In this document: piece after piece, positions 20,022 through 29,178 of the stretch
Position numbering within the stretch: the stretch's first letter is position 1
Layout: each line of letters starts with the position of its first letter
Assembly: GCA_002421005.1 (NCBI GenBank)
Contig: DIJC01000014.1
Location: 312,955 to 376,954, forward strand
DNA from: Enterobacteriaceae bacterium UBA5654
GTDB taxonomy: Bacteria > Pseudomonadota > Gammaproteobacteria > Enterobacterales > Enterobacteriaceae
Length of the DNA stretch: 64,000 bases
Direction: 5' to 3'
Position numbers and translations under genes: made by a program
Notes under the pieces: model-generated
What the model was told of the DNA's origin: nothing
What the model saw: the letters and a program-made list of their open reading frames with translations, nothing else
The model's database searches: none

Positions 20022-21938
20022 ATGAAGCCTAAACTGTATTCGTATGTGCGTTTTTCATCTGCGAAACAACGAGAAGGTAATTCGCTGGAGCGTCAGCAAA
20101 ATACAGCTCTAAGAATTGCATCGCGCTATGACCTTGAACTTGATACAACAGCGTTCCACGATCTCGGTATGTCAGCGTTTAAAGGAAAAAACGCGCATGA
20201 AGGGAAGCTATCAGAGTTCATCAAGCAGATTGGGATCAAAGTACCTGTTGGATCTTGGTTGGTAGTCGAAAATCTTGACCGTATTAGCCGTGATGATGCC
20301 TGGAGCGCGTTGGATATTTTCAAAAGCATACTGAGTAAGGGAATTGTCGTTGTTACTGGCATGGATGAAAAGGTTTATAAGTATGCGGATGTTAAGAATA
20401 ATCCAACCGACCTGATCATCTCATTACTAATGTTCACCCGTGCACACGATGAATCGTTAACAAAAAAGAATCGGGTTGAATCCCAAGCCCGCTCTCTGAT
20501 AAGACATAACCTAATAAGAGAACCTGGAACGCCAGCAAAAGCAATAGAATCAGTGGGTCAAAATGTCTGGTGGGTAGACACAAAATCAGGATACGTTAAT
20601 CCACACCCAATATATTTTGCAGCAGCGCAGAAGATTATAGAACTAAAGCAAAACGGTGAAACTCTTCTTGGGATCCAACGATATCTTAACGAACATTATC
20701 CTGCTCCTAAAAAGAGGGTTTATAAAGACCCGACAGGTCAAGCGCTGACGCCCAAAACGGAACAATGGGGCAAGCATTTAATTCGAACCTTCTTGAATCC
20801 TACAGTTCATGGGCAAAAGGTCTTTACGATGGATAAGCGCGATGAATCAGGTATCGTTATATACGATCCGGATACAGAAGAGCCATTGAAAGAAAAGTTC
20901 ACTATTCCTGATTACTATCCGGCACTGATGTCAGAAATAGACTATCTGACTCTATTAAAAATGGACCGACACCGGGCGGTTACTCGAAGCTCCTCAAAAT
21001 TCCCAGAGGGCAATCCTGAACCAGAAATCCAGCTTCTCTCAGGCATTGGTATTCTTTTCTGTGGGAAGTGTGGGTCTTTTATGTTCAAATCAGGTTCAAA
21101 AGAAAACAAATACCGTTATATCTGTGGCTCAAAAAATGTTCAGGGTAAGCCTTGTGGTAAAAGGGGTTTTACGTCATATCAGCTTGAACACACTATTTTG
21201 CAACTAATAGCTGATCACGTTTGGAACAACCACCAAGAAGATAAAACAGCTTGGTACGAATCTGAGATTGAAAAAACCTCAGAAGCTATTGATAAGCTTC
21301 TGAAACTGGCAACCTTAACGGACAGCCTCGAAGAGCTGGCAGCGCAGATTAATTCGAAAAAACATTGTAAAGCGACGCTTGAGAGAGAATTTCATCAGTA
21401 CAAAATCAACCGTTCAGAAATTCAAACTACGGGCTGGGAGCAATTCCAACATTTCGATGTTCATGATACGAAGAACCCTATCCGTAAGAAGATCAGGCTA
21501 AAGGTGAAGCAAGCTATCAAACGCATTGATTGTTACGATATTGATGGGCGGCATGGTCATTTCGAAGTAACCTTCGCGGACGAGACAAAGCAAAGAATAG
21601 TGATTAAGTTCAATCGCAACCGCTCACCTGGTGTTTCGTATGTAGAAGCACAAACAGTCAACGATCATAACTTACTAAAAATGCAAGGACTTGTGTTGCA
21701 CTCCTTTATTGATGAACTGATTTCTCCTGACAAATTTGCGCAGCATATTAAGGAAAAACACGAAGTCAGCCTTCTCAACCCAACGTATATCACCGAGTTG
21801 GAAAATGGCACAAACCAAGAAGAAGGCAATGGAGTGGCTATCACTGTAGATGGATCTACAAGCAAATCGTATGCAACTATTAACGGTATTAACTACGAGA
21901 TAAACTCGCTGGAAGAGTTAGAAAAACTTTTGCACTAA
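20022..21938 (+). CDS. Large serine recombinase (island integrase)
   Basis: A 638-residue serine integrase. The resolvase domain starts at residue 4, with the nucleophile in YVRFSS (Ser12) and the LDRISRD motif near 85-91. A 'recombinase' domain covers about 165-330, and a zinc ribbon with Cys347, Cys350, Cys368 and Cys378. A charged coiled-coil-like stretch follows (about 405-450). It starts about 90 bases from attL and reads inward, the normal position for the enzyme that inserted the element. Its target is inferred from the junctions to be the yeiW coding sequence. A separate excisionase was not seen. Confidence 0.93.
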   Translation: MKPKLYSYVRFSSAKQREGNSLERQQNTALRIASRYDLELDTTAFHDLGMSAFKGKNAHEGKLSEFIKQIGIKVPVGSWLVVENLDRISRDDAWSALDIFKSILSKGIVVVTGMDEKVYKYADVKNNPTDLIISLLMFTRAHDESLTKKNRVESQARSLIRHNLIREPGTPAKAIESVGQNVWWVDTKSGYVNPHPIYFAAAQKIIELKQNGETLLGIQRYLNEHYPAPKKRVYKDPTGQALTPKTEQWGKHLIRTFLNPTVHGQKVFTMDKRDESGIVIYDPDTEEPLKEKFTIPDYYPALMSEIDYLTLLKMDRHRAVTRSSSKFPEGNPEPEIQLLSGIGILFCGKCGSFMFKSGSKENKYRYICGSKNVQGKPCGKRGFTSYQLEHTILQLIADHVWNNHQEDKTAWYESEIEKTSEAIDKLLKLATLTDSLEELAAQINSKKHCKATLEREFHQYKINRSEIQTTGWEQFQHFDVHDTKNPIRKKIRLKVKQAIKRIDCYDIDGRHGHFEVTFADETKQRIVIKFNRNRSPGVSYVEAQTVNDHNLLKMQGLVLHSFIDELISPDKFAQHIKEKHEVSLLNPTYITELENGTNQEEGNGVAITVDGSTSKSYATINGINYEINSLEELEKLLH

Positions 21939-22194
21939 ATCATTCTCCCCTTGCTCACCAGACAAGGGGAAGCCAACCACCTCCCTGACCTCCCTATCCC
22001 GCTTCTGTTAAAGCAAAGCTATCTCTGACTTCACTCACTCCGATTGATCGTTTTTATAGATCAATTTTTGATTATTGATAGATTATACAGATCAATGTAA
22101 AATCGAGTTTCCCTGCCAGATTTCGATTTGAACAAATCATTTTACGTTTTCTGGAGATCACAGTTTTTTTGATAGCGCAAGGAAAGACTTAAAC

Positions 22195-23043
22195 ATGAAG
22201 CTAAGAAAGCTCATTAAGATCATCGCGTTGAATACCTTTTTGGTTTTAAGCACCGCTACAGCAGCCTCAGCTAACCGCATCGATTTCCAGGAGATTGACA
22301 CCATAGATAACCTTCTGGCGCTCCCGGCAAGTGATCTTTGTCTAAATGGTGGGCCTACTTCAGATGACATAGACCTCATATTACTGAATGGCCCATTAGT
22401 ATACCAAATGTACCAAAATGAACCTTCGACAGCCCGTATGTTGATTAAAGAACAGTCCGCTAATATTAAAGCCCGAATCAAGGAAAAGTGTTCAAATCCA
22501 CACATCCCGTCGCGTAAGTTAACGAAAAATATGTTTAAGAATGAAGACGACGTGTGCAAACGTGGAGCGCCTACGAAAGAAGAAGTTAAAGTATACATTA
22601 AAGAATCTGACGATCCTGAACTTAATATTGATAAACAATTGCAATCCATGCCTTATGAATATCGTCTCATAATGGAAGAAGGTGCAAAATTAAAAGGTTA
22701 TACACTTCGTGAAATGGTGATTGAGGATATAGCTACGAAGGTCTCAAAAAGTTGGGAAAGAGCGTGTGCTGATAAATCATATTTTCAAAATAAAGAAAAG
22801 GACATCTTAACCGATCACGACAAACTAACATCATCAATTTCCCCTGAAGAAGAGTATCGTATTACAGATAAAAAACTTAATGATACATGGAAAGGACTAT
22901 CATCCAAAACACGTAAATCTTTGCTACAATCACAACGAAAATGGATCAAACAACAGGCTATCTGCAATCAGGATGCTCAATGCTTAATTGATATGACCAA
23001 TAAGCGCATCACTGAACTGGAGGCTGAAAATGCAAAAGGATGA
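22195..23043 (+). CDS. Secreted protein with C-terminal DUF1311/LprI-like domain
   Basis: A 282-residue protein with a Sec signal peptide (basic MKLRKLIK, hydrophobic core, cleavage after ATAASA near residue 26). The C-terminal 75 residues resemble the DUF1311/LprI family found in lysozyme-inhibitor-type proteins: an EEYRITDKKLNDTW helix, a QRKWIKQQAICN helix and paired cysteines. The rest has about six more cysteines, suggesting disulfides in the periplasm. It has a good ribosome site (AGGAAAG). It overlaps the next gene by 14 bases, so the two are translationally coupled. Function is not established; a role at the envelope is inferred. Confidence 0.75.
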   Translation: MKLRKLIKIIALNTFLVLSTATAASANRIDFQEIDTIDNLLALPASDLCLNGGPTSDDIDLILLNGPLVYQMYQNEPSTARMLIKEQSANIKARIKEKCSNPHIPSRKLTKNMFKNEDDVCKRGAPTKEEVKVYIKESDDPELNIDKQLQSMPYEYRLIMEEGAKLKGYTLREMVIEDIATKVSKSWERACADKSYFQNKEKDILTDHDKLTSSISPEEEYRITDKKLNDTWKGLSSKTRKSLLQSQRKWIKQQAICNQDAQCLIDMTNKRITELEAENAKG

Positions 23044-23386
23044 ATTAATCGTAGTAACGAAGCATGATTATAAAGCATCTTCATCAGAAAATGCTTATCG
23101 AGGAAAATACACAGTTGGGAGATTTCACCTTACTGATGCGTTTATCGTAGAATATATGAAACTGACACATGGAATCGAAATACCTATTTCATGGGTAAGT
23201 AATAGCTTCTTGAATATACCAGATAGTGACACCCAAAAGGTTATTTATATGGAAAGTTGTGATATTTTATCAAAACACATAATAAATGAGTTACGTAACG
23301 CAGTGAAGTCCCCACCTGTCAACATGAAAATATATCGCAATGGAAATCATTTGACCAAACTAGAATTCATCAGGGAGAAAAATTAG
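23030..23386 (+). CDS. Small hypothetical cytoplasmic protein coupled to the DUF1311 gene
   Basis: 118 residues, no signal peptide, no recognised domain. It starts inside the end of the preceding gene with GGAGG six bases upstream of the ATG, so it is very likely translated with it. The sequence is soluble and mixed in charge (ELIVVTKHDYKASS...). Coupled translation suggests that it works with or controls the secreted neighbour. I do not recognise the family. Confidence 0.7.
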   Translation: MQKDELIVVTKHDYKASSSENAYRGKYTVGRFHLTDAFIVEYMKLTHGIEIPISWVSNSFLNIPDSDTQKVIYMESCDILSKHIINELRNAVKSPPVNMKIYRNGNHLTKLEFIREKN

Positions 23387-23552
23387 ATCGTTGTATAAAA
23401 GAAAAATCAAAAATCAGTTATGACTATTATTATACCCCCTGATATTGGCTACAGCGTCGAATAACAGCCTAAAAGACTGAATTAAAGGCCGTGAAAATTT
23501 CTGACAATGTGCCTTTGGAAGAACAGAAAAAAACATTGATTAAGGAATGCAC

Positions 23553-24371
23553 ATGAAAAATTTCGTTATAATCTTATCATTAATAACAGCAATCTCAGGA
23601 TGTTCTGTTGATCCTGCTTATCAGGAAAAAAAACAAAGACAAAACACAATGATTTCTCAGTTTGTAGAAGCAGCTAAACTTGGAGAACATGTAGAATATC
23701 AAAATTTTTTCAAGAATGAAATAACACCTTATCTTCTTTGTAACAACCTAGATCGTTTTGGATATAACTTAAACTGTTATAAAGTCTATAAACAAATCAG
23801 CCCGCAATTAAAAACAGACAATGAAACATATACCCTTGTGATGGATCAGCTATATTACTTTATTAATAACAGTGAGGACGCTATAAATTACCGCCAAAAT
23901 AAGGCCTATGAGTATGCTCAAACCATTCCAAAGGAGCAATATGTTCAGATGATGAAAGAGTTATATAATATAACGAATGGTATTAGTAATGCTGACAAGA
24001 AGTTTCAGTCCACCATACTTAAAAACTCATTACCATTGGCATTAGAAACATCCAAAGTTTCACAACAAGGTGTTTTAGCTGTCTATGGTAATGCGGATAT
24101 GGGTGAATTAGCTTCGCAAATAAAAAAAACAAAATCGCTTGAAGGAAAAATAAAAAATGCTAATAAAAATGCTGAAAAACGAATGAAATCTGATATAGAA
24201 AAAAATTGTTTCGCCCTTGGTCTATGGATGAAAAAATACGACCACCATGGTTTTGAGTATATTAATTATTATGGTAGAACAAGACCTTCAGATACTAGCC
24301 ACAATAATCTTCAAAATATAAACCAAAAAATTTTCAAGGTAAAAAATCAGTATTGCAACAATAATCTTTAG
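23553..24371 (+). CDS. Hypothetical lipoprotein
   Basis: A 272-residue protein with a lipoprotein signal peptide: MKNFVIILSLITAISGC, lipobox ISGC with Cys17, and +2 Ser, which predicts the outer membrane. The ATG at 23553 is chosen because TAAGGA lies six bases upstream; the in-frame ATG at 23547 is too close to it. The mature protein is lysine- and asparagine-rich and mainly helical, with no domain I recognise. It lies in the same direction as the DUF1311 pair, 166 bases downstream. Its composition is island-like (A+T-rich). Confidence 0.75.
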   Translation: MKNFVIILSLITAISGCSVDPAYQEKKQRQNTMISQFVEAAKLGEHVEYQNFFKNEITPYLLCNNLDRFGYNLNCYKVYKQISPQLKTDNETYTLVMDQLYYFINNSEDAINYRQNKAYEYAQTIPKEQYVQMMKELYNITNGISNADKKFQSTILKNSLPLALETSKVSQQGVLAVYGNADMGELASQIKKTKSLEGKIKNANKNAEKRMKSDIEKNCFALGLWMKKYDHHGFEYINYYGRTRPSDTSHNNLQNINQKIFKVKNQYCNNNL

Positions 24372-24447
24372 AAAAACTAAGACTTTCAGTACATTTGACT
24401 CCTTTATTATTAATGCCAGCCACCACAGAATATAGAAGGTGGCTGTC

Positions 24448-24570
24448 ATGTTCACAAGACTTCAATATTATCAATCCCATAACAATAGTCAAGCATCACC
24501 TGAAAACTACCAATGCTATGCAGAAAAGGATAGCCAGCAAGAAATCGTGATATGTACAGATATCACTTAA
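24448..24570 (+). CDS. Possible 40-residue small ORF
   Basis: ATG 24448 to TAA 24570 encodes 40 residues (starting MFTRLQYYQSH) with two cysteines. GGTGG lies five bases upstream, in the 3' arm of an 8-bp inverted repeat (24417-24424 / 24438-24445) that could hide the ribosome site. It is the only content seen in the 302-base gap between the lipoprotein gene and gajB. Chance occurrence in AT-rich DNA is quite possible. Confidence 0.25.
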   Translation: MFTRLQYYQSHNNSQASPENYQCYAEKDSQQEIVICTDIT

Positions 24571-24673
24571 CATACTGTATGCTCTTTTAATATGTGAAAA
24601 TGCTTTTAGTTAACAAAGTAATCTCTTTTGAGTATGCTTAGAGATACACAGGATTGTCTAATCAATTATTAAA

Positions 24674-26092
24674 TTAACCTATAAATTGGTGTGCAGAAAA
24701 AATACTGATCGATTTTGCCCCTCTTGAAAGAGCAACGTAAAGGTGCCTCGCGTTCATACCACGGTTTTGAGCATTAAGGATCAAACAATGGTCTGCTTCA
24801 AGTCCTTTTAATAGTAACGTAGATCCTATTGCTCTTTTTGGTATTCGATTGTCTCCAAAATGACGTAAGCGCTCACGAATGGTAGAAGCTGACTCAAACA
24901 TACTTTTCTCTGGACTACCAATAGACATAGATATTGTATCTTTTAATGCTTTAAACGCTTCTTTTCGATAAACTCGCGCCCCGTCTTTCTTTTCCAATTG
25001 CAAAATAGCAGATAGAATACTTGATCGTAAATTGGATTTTACAACATCACATAATGCTTGTTCGCATTGTGTAGCTGGTTTTTCATTACGGCCATTTAAA
25101 ATGGTGTCAATACGACGCTTAATTACTGCTGCATCAACATTAGTAATCATTTTAGAAACATTATCTACAATTGAATCAGCAAGTGCTTTACCTTTTTTTT
25201 CGTCAAATTCCTGCGCTGCTTTTATAACTCCCGAAAGTTGAACCTGCTCAATAACATCTATACGGGGATTTCCCTGAGCATAACTATGACGTGACTGTTC
25301 ATCCATAGACGCTCCAATGACTAATAAGCTGTCATTTGGATAGAGTTCTAATAAAGATCGTTCTACCTTGTAATTGTTTGAACGATCGGTTTCATAATCT
25401 CCACTAAGGGGATACCAAAAAATGTGTTGGGGGCAGGAACTCAAGTCGATCTTTTCTCTAGACATTAAGGTGTCACGAGCATGAAGAATCCATTCTCCCA
25501 ATAATGGAGAGTGGGCATTATTCCATCGCCAAGGAATAGTTAAGGTTCCCAGCAATGGAAATTGCTGCTCAACCTCCGACACCCAGTCAGGCATTGCACC
25601 ACTAAAATCAAAGATACCCTGCATAGGGTCACCGAATACTACTGTCGGTAATTGATTTGAAAGTGATACGATTAATTGGTGCTGATCCATATTACAGTCT
25701 TGATACTCATCTACATAAAGCCGCGAATACGATGCTTTGAGAATTTTACTGAGTGCGCCAGAAGCAACGAATGAGCTAACCACCTGCCGCATCTCGGGAT
25801 AAAATAGCTTTGGGCTTTCTGCCGAGAAGCGCATAGGGCAAGATGCAGCGAAAGTGTAAGCAACTCTTAATGCCCAACCATCGATAGTTGTTACTACAAA
25901 ATTTTGGTTTGCTACTTTAAATTTCCTAAGTCTCTGCTTAAGAGCTGCGACCCCAGCAGTTGTATGAGTTAGAACCAAAATTGGCTTACTGTGTTGATTA
26001 TTTAAAGCGGCAATGATTAGCTGCGTTTTACCACATCCAGCGGGCGCTACTACAGATCCACGTTCTGATGTAAGTATTTGGTTTATGTTCAT
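24674..26092 (-). CDS. gajB: Gabija protein GajB, UvrD/Rep-like helicase
   Basis: A 472-residue superfamily-1 helicase-like ATPase: Walker A APAGCGKTQLI (16-26), Walker B YVDEYQD (126-132), GDPMQGIF motif III (154-161) and a C-terminal LYVALSRG motif VI. Length and architecture fit GajB of Gabija, where it joins a GajA core and helps to degrade or sense phage DNA ends. It overlaps gajA by 4 bases (ATGA), so the two are translated together. As is usual for GajB, it is shorter than cellular UvrD. The assignment rests on pairing with gajA. Confidence 0.9.
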   Translation of the reverse strand: MNINQILTSERGSVVAPAGCGKTQLIIAALNNQHSKPILVLTHTTAGVAALKQRLRKFKVANQNFVVTTIDGWALRVAYTFAASCPMRFSAESPKLFYPEMRQVVSSFVASGALSKILKASYSRLYVDEYQDCNMDQHQLIVSLSNQLPTVVFGDPMQGIFDFSGAMPDWVSEVEQQFPLLGTLTIPWRWNNAHSPLLGEWILHARDTLMSREKIDLSSCPQHIFWYPLSGDYETDRSNNYKVERSLLELYPNDSLLVIGASMDEQSRHSYAQGNPRIDVIEQVQLSGVIKAAQEFDEKKGKALADSIVDNVSKMITNVDAAVIKRRIDTILNGRNEKPATQCEQALCDVVKSNLRSSILSAILQLEKKDGARVYRKEAFKALKDTISMSIGSPEKSMFESASTIRERLRHFGDNRIPKRAIGSTLLLKGLEADHCLILNAQNRGMNARHLYVALSRGAKSISIFSAHQFIG

Positions 26093-27822
26093 TGCTGAAG
26101 ACCTTCTTCACAAGTCCAATCATAAATCCCATTCAGTACATTTTGAAACTCGTCTTTGAAAGTATTAAAGTTTGGACCAATGATTTTTCGTGCTAGATCT
26201 TCAGATTTTGCTATGTTTTTAAACCACTTATAGCTACCTGCTGCCTGATATAAAACCATGCGCATTCCTTCTTCCGGCTGGTTTAAACAATGCTCTAACT
26301 TAAATTGATTAGTAGACTTGTTTAAAATATGCTGTGCAACCTCTTGTTGACCATTTAGTTCTATCGCAAGGTTGATTAGCTTAGGAATAAGCGTAAGATC
26401 ACACCATGAGAAAATAGCGCCTTCTGTTGACAAACCATGCCCCCACTCGTAAATCTTTACCCCTTTTTGAAGGCATTGCATACTTTGGACAGCATGTGCA
26501 GCATCTTGAATATCTGAATCCTTAAGAATTGCCGTAGGATAACCGAGACTAGAGAAAATCTCAGCACGAACAAAATAATTACTTCCCCCGTTACCATCAG
26601 TGCAAAACACACCTTTGGACAGAAACCCATTTTGCTTAACATCTTGGCAATATAATTCTAATCCTCGAATAATTCCAACTTCCGTCGCCCCTTCACCAAC
26701 AATTACCTTTTTGCTAAAAAAGGCCTCAGCACAAGCTCTTAGTGTCGCCTGTTGGTCATCACCACTTCCTAAACTAAGAACATTATGAGATATACCATCG
26801 GTTTGCTGTATGGGATGTTTTTTTCTTACAACATGCAATTGCTTTGACTGAAGTTCTCGCAAAACATATGGTGAATGGGTAGTTAAAAATACTTGTTGTA
26901 ATGGATTCTCTTCTTTTGCCCCTAACTCGTTGAGAAGCCGTGATATTCTGTACGGTTCCAGCCCATACTCGGCTTCATCCACAAGTAACATTGTTGACTG
27001 ACTCGTAGCTTTCTGTATGCCGCTAATAAGTAACCGAGAGGATCCTGTACCTAACTGCCGCAAAGGAGTGCCATCGCTACCATGCAGGCTAATAGCCCCA
27101 TTAGATAGGGCTATTCCATTAACGTCTAATAACGCCTTAAGTTCTCCTAAAGGTACGCCCAATTTATTACCTATTAATTTTACGTCCTCAAGAACTTTAT
27201 CCAGGCCTTCTACCGGATTAGCAGCAAACGCATTACGAGTCTGGCGTGATAATTGAGTTAAGACAGATGTAACATCAAATTTTTCCTCAGAAAGCTTGTT
27301 AAGCACTGAGCGACTACCCCATGCGAGATTATTGTAAGGAGTAACACCTAATCTTGATGGAGAAATCATCTCACGATGTTTCCATGGAAGGCGACGCTCA
27401 AGCCCTTCAATATCTGCTCTTAATGAATAGAGCCGCCAATCGGGTTCTAAATCACTATTAACAACAAGTTTTAACGTTAATACAGTTTCAAAGTCCAAAT
27501 GTGGTTCATCATGAATTTCACATGTTTCGGCATTAAATGATCGCAAGAAATGCCCATATTTTTCAAAATTTAATAATTCATCATTAAGCATTCCAATTGT
27601 TATAGAAATAATGATTGGGCTACTTACATCTAAACCATAGAAATCAGCATCATTAAATGTGTAAGCTCTCCTTGCACCAAGTGCAAGGTCAATGGCATCA
27701 AGAATCGTCGATTTCCCTGAGTCACCAGGACCAATTAAGCAGTTGAGACCGGGGCAAGGTGACCACGAAAGCTTCTTTATTACCCGAAAATTCTCTACCT
27801 CTATATGACGAATCATTGGCAT
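26089..27822 (-). CDS. gajA: Gabija protein GajA, OLD-family ATPase/TOPRIM nuclease
   Basis: A 577-residue OLD-family nuclease. The N-terminal ABC-type ATPase has Walker A GPGDSGKST (31-39), Walker B LLVDEAEYGLEP (279-290) and the switch TTHSPY (314-319). The C-terminal TOPRIM domain has the glutamate in VIVGEGATE (near 377) and the DxD in KDSDIQD (435-437). GajA forms a tetramer that nicks specific DNA and is activated when nucleotide pools fall during phage infection. The 577 + 472 pair is close to the founding Bacillus system (about 578 + 494). AAGGAAG precedes the first ATG. It is divergent from the resolvase gene. Confidence 0.92.
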   Translation of the reverse strand: MPMIRHIEVENFRVIKKLSWSPCPGLNCLIGPGDSGKSTILDAIDLALGARRAYTFNDADFYGLDVSSPIIISITIGMLNDELLNFEKYGHFLRSFNAETCEIHDEPHLDFETVLTLKLVVNSDLEPDWRLYSLRADIEGLERRLPWKHREMISPSRLGVTPYNNLAWGSRSVLNKLSEEKFDVTSVLTQLSRQTRNAFAANPVEGLDKVLEDVKLIGNKLGVPLGELKALLDVNGIALSNGAISLHGSDGTPLRQLGTGSSRLLISGIQKATSQSTMLLVDEAEYGLEPYRISRLLNELGAKEENPLQQVFLTTHSPYVLRELQSKQLHVVRKKHPIQQTDGISHNVLSLGSGDDQQATLRACAEAFFSKKVIVGEGATEVGIIRGLELYCQDVKQNGFLSKGVFCTDGNGGSNYFVRAEIFSSLGYPTAILKDSDIQDAAHAVQSMQCLQKGVKIYEWGHGLSTEGAIFSWCDLTLIPKLINLAIELNGQQEVAQHILNKSTNQFKLEHCLNQPEEGMRMVLYQAAGSYKWFKNIAKSEDLARKIIGPNFNTFKDEFQNVLNGIYDWTCEEGLQQ

Positions 27823-28079
27823 GAGATTGTCTTCCTTGCAAAATTTGCAGTTAGAAGTATCAATGTATCAGCTTTCAGTTATCCTCTAAAGCATCATTAA
27901 TCTTGTATATCCCCTACAATCGCAAATATTTTACTTCTTTCCTACAGGCCTCTTTAGAGTATAGCCATCAACTACCCCCTTTGCACTCCATCAAAATGGC
28001 TTAAAAAAATATTTGCTACCATCTATATGATACCGATATAATTACTACTATGTAAAAGCTACTGCATCGGTGGATACCT

Positions 28080-28691
28080 ATGAAAAACCGTGTTTACGCC
28101 TACTTACGAGCGTCGACAAAAGAACAAGATGCAAATCGTGCAAAAATTGAACTTAAATCCTTTGCTGATGAAATGTCGATTTCTATCGCGGCATGGTTCG
28201 TCGAAAATGAATCTGGTGCTTCTCTTTCTCGCCCTGAACTGTTCAAGTTGATTGATGTAGCCCTACCAGGCGATATATTACTTGTTGAACAGGTTGATCG
28301 TCTTAGCCGACTGAATGGAGAGGACTGGGAAAAATTATCTATGCTCATCAAATTCAAAGGAATCCGCGTTGTTGCCATGGATTTACCAACTTCACATATG
28401 ATGATTCAAAATGTCGATGACTTTACAAGCCGTATGATGGATGCATTAAATGGCATGATGTTAGATATGCTCGCGGCTATCGCTCGTAAAGACTATACAG
28501 ATAGAAGACGTAGACAGGCTCAGGGGATAGCCAAAGCAAAAGCTGAAGGCAAATTTCGGGGACGTCAGGCTGACTTAGAACTGCATCGGCGCATACTTAA
28601 ACTTAGAGAAGCGGGCATGTCATATACGGAGATACAGCGGACAACAGGCGTTGCTCGTACAACTATCAGTAGAGTACTTAAGGCGCAATAA
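28080..28691 (+). CDS. Small serine recombinase (resolvase/invertase family)
   Basis: 203 residues: resolvase catalytic domain with the nucleophile in YLRASTKEQ (Ser12) and EQVDRLSR, a long E-helix with the RRRRQAQG basic turn, and a C-terminal HTH (MSYTEIQRTTGVARTTISRV). The size fits Tn3-type resolvases and related stand-alone recombinases of plasmids and islands. It could resolve co-integrates or invert a segment. No transposase or obvious crossover repeats were found beside it, so its substrate is unknown. It is separate from the island's large integrase. Confidence 0.88.
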   Translation: MKNRVYAYLRASTKEQDANRAKIELKSFADEMSISIAAWFVENESGASLSRPELFKLIDVALPGDILLVEQVDRLSRLNGEDWEKLSMLIKFKGIRVVAMDLPTSHMMIQNVDDFTSRMMDALNGMMLDMLAAIARKDYTDRRRRQAQGIAKAKAEGKFRGRQADLELHRRILKLREAGMSYTEIQRTTGVARTTISRVLKAQ

Positions 28692-29178
28692 TTGATGTGT
28701 GTGGTTATCATATTGGCTAAATTATTGCAATAATTGAAAATTGTTAATCGCCTGAAATTTTTTTATTTTCCATTTGACATAGTTAGCAACTCCTAATAAT
28801 CTAAAAAACGATATACGTTCAAAACTTATTTTCCACTGGACGAAGTTTCTCATCCATAACCGGACAGTGGCACCAGGAAGTGATTACCTGGTTTGAGAGC
28901 AATCCCTTGTGGCAATTTTCTTGCTACATCGCAACAGATCCCTATCTCATTAAAACTAAATTTCCTCAATGGATTTGGTTTTTTTGCATACATTCAATGC
29001 CCCCCTTAAATGAGAACTGGAATACCAAATACCTATGCTCCCAAGAAATATTGCTTTGTTATCTTGATGTTCCCTGATTTTTAAGAAACAGGGAAGGACA
29101 GGGAACACGGCTAGGTATATGTTGCAGTAAAACTATCAATAAAACGAATCAAACCCTTGCACCACAAGGCCTGTAGCC
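28692..29178. other. 487-base gap with several inverted repeats upstream of the polymerase-like gene
   Basis: No convincing gene. Visible structure: TGTTCCCTG (29068-29076) can pair with CAGGGAACA (29099-29107) over nine bases. TTCCCTG can alternatively pair with CAGGGAA at 29089-29095, so two exclusive hairpins are possible. A CCTTG/CAAGG hairpin (29055+100 region, 29155-29169) lies just before the start codon. A 65-codon open frame at 28880-29077 lacks coding character. The region may be a leader or a non-coding RNA; this is an inference. Confidence 0.45.

Noticed and set aside
23491..23556. 21-codon GTG-started frame just before the lipoprotein gene
   Set aside because: Weak start signals and no similarity; its overlap with the lipoprotein start could be chance.
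28880..29077. 65-codon open frame between the resolvase and the polymerase-like gene
   Set aside because: No ribosome site, composition without coding character (many Trp/Ile/Phe in AT-rich DNA), and it overlaps the inverted-repeat region.
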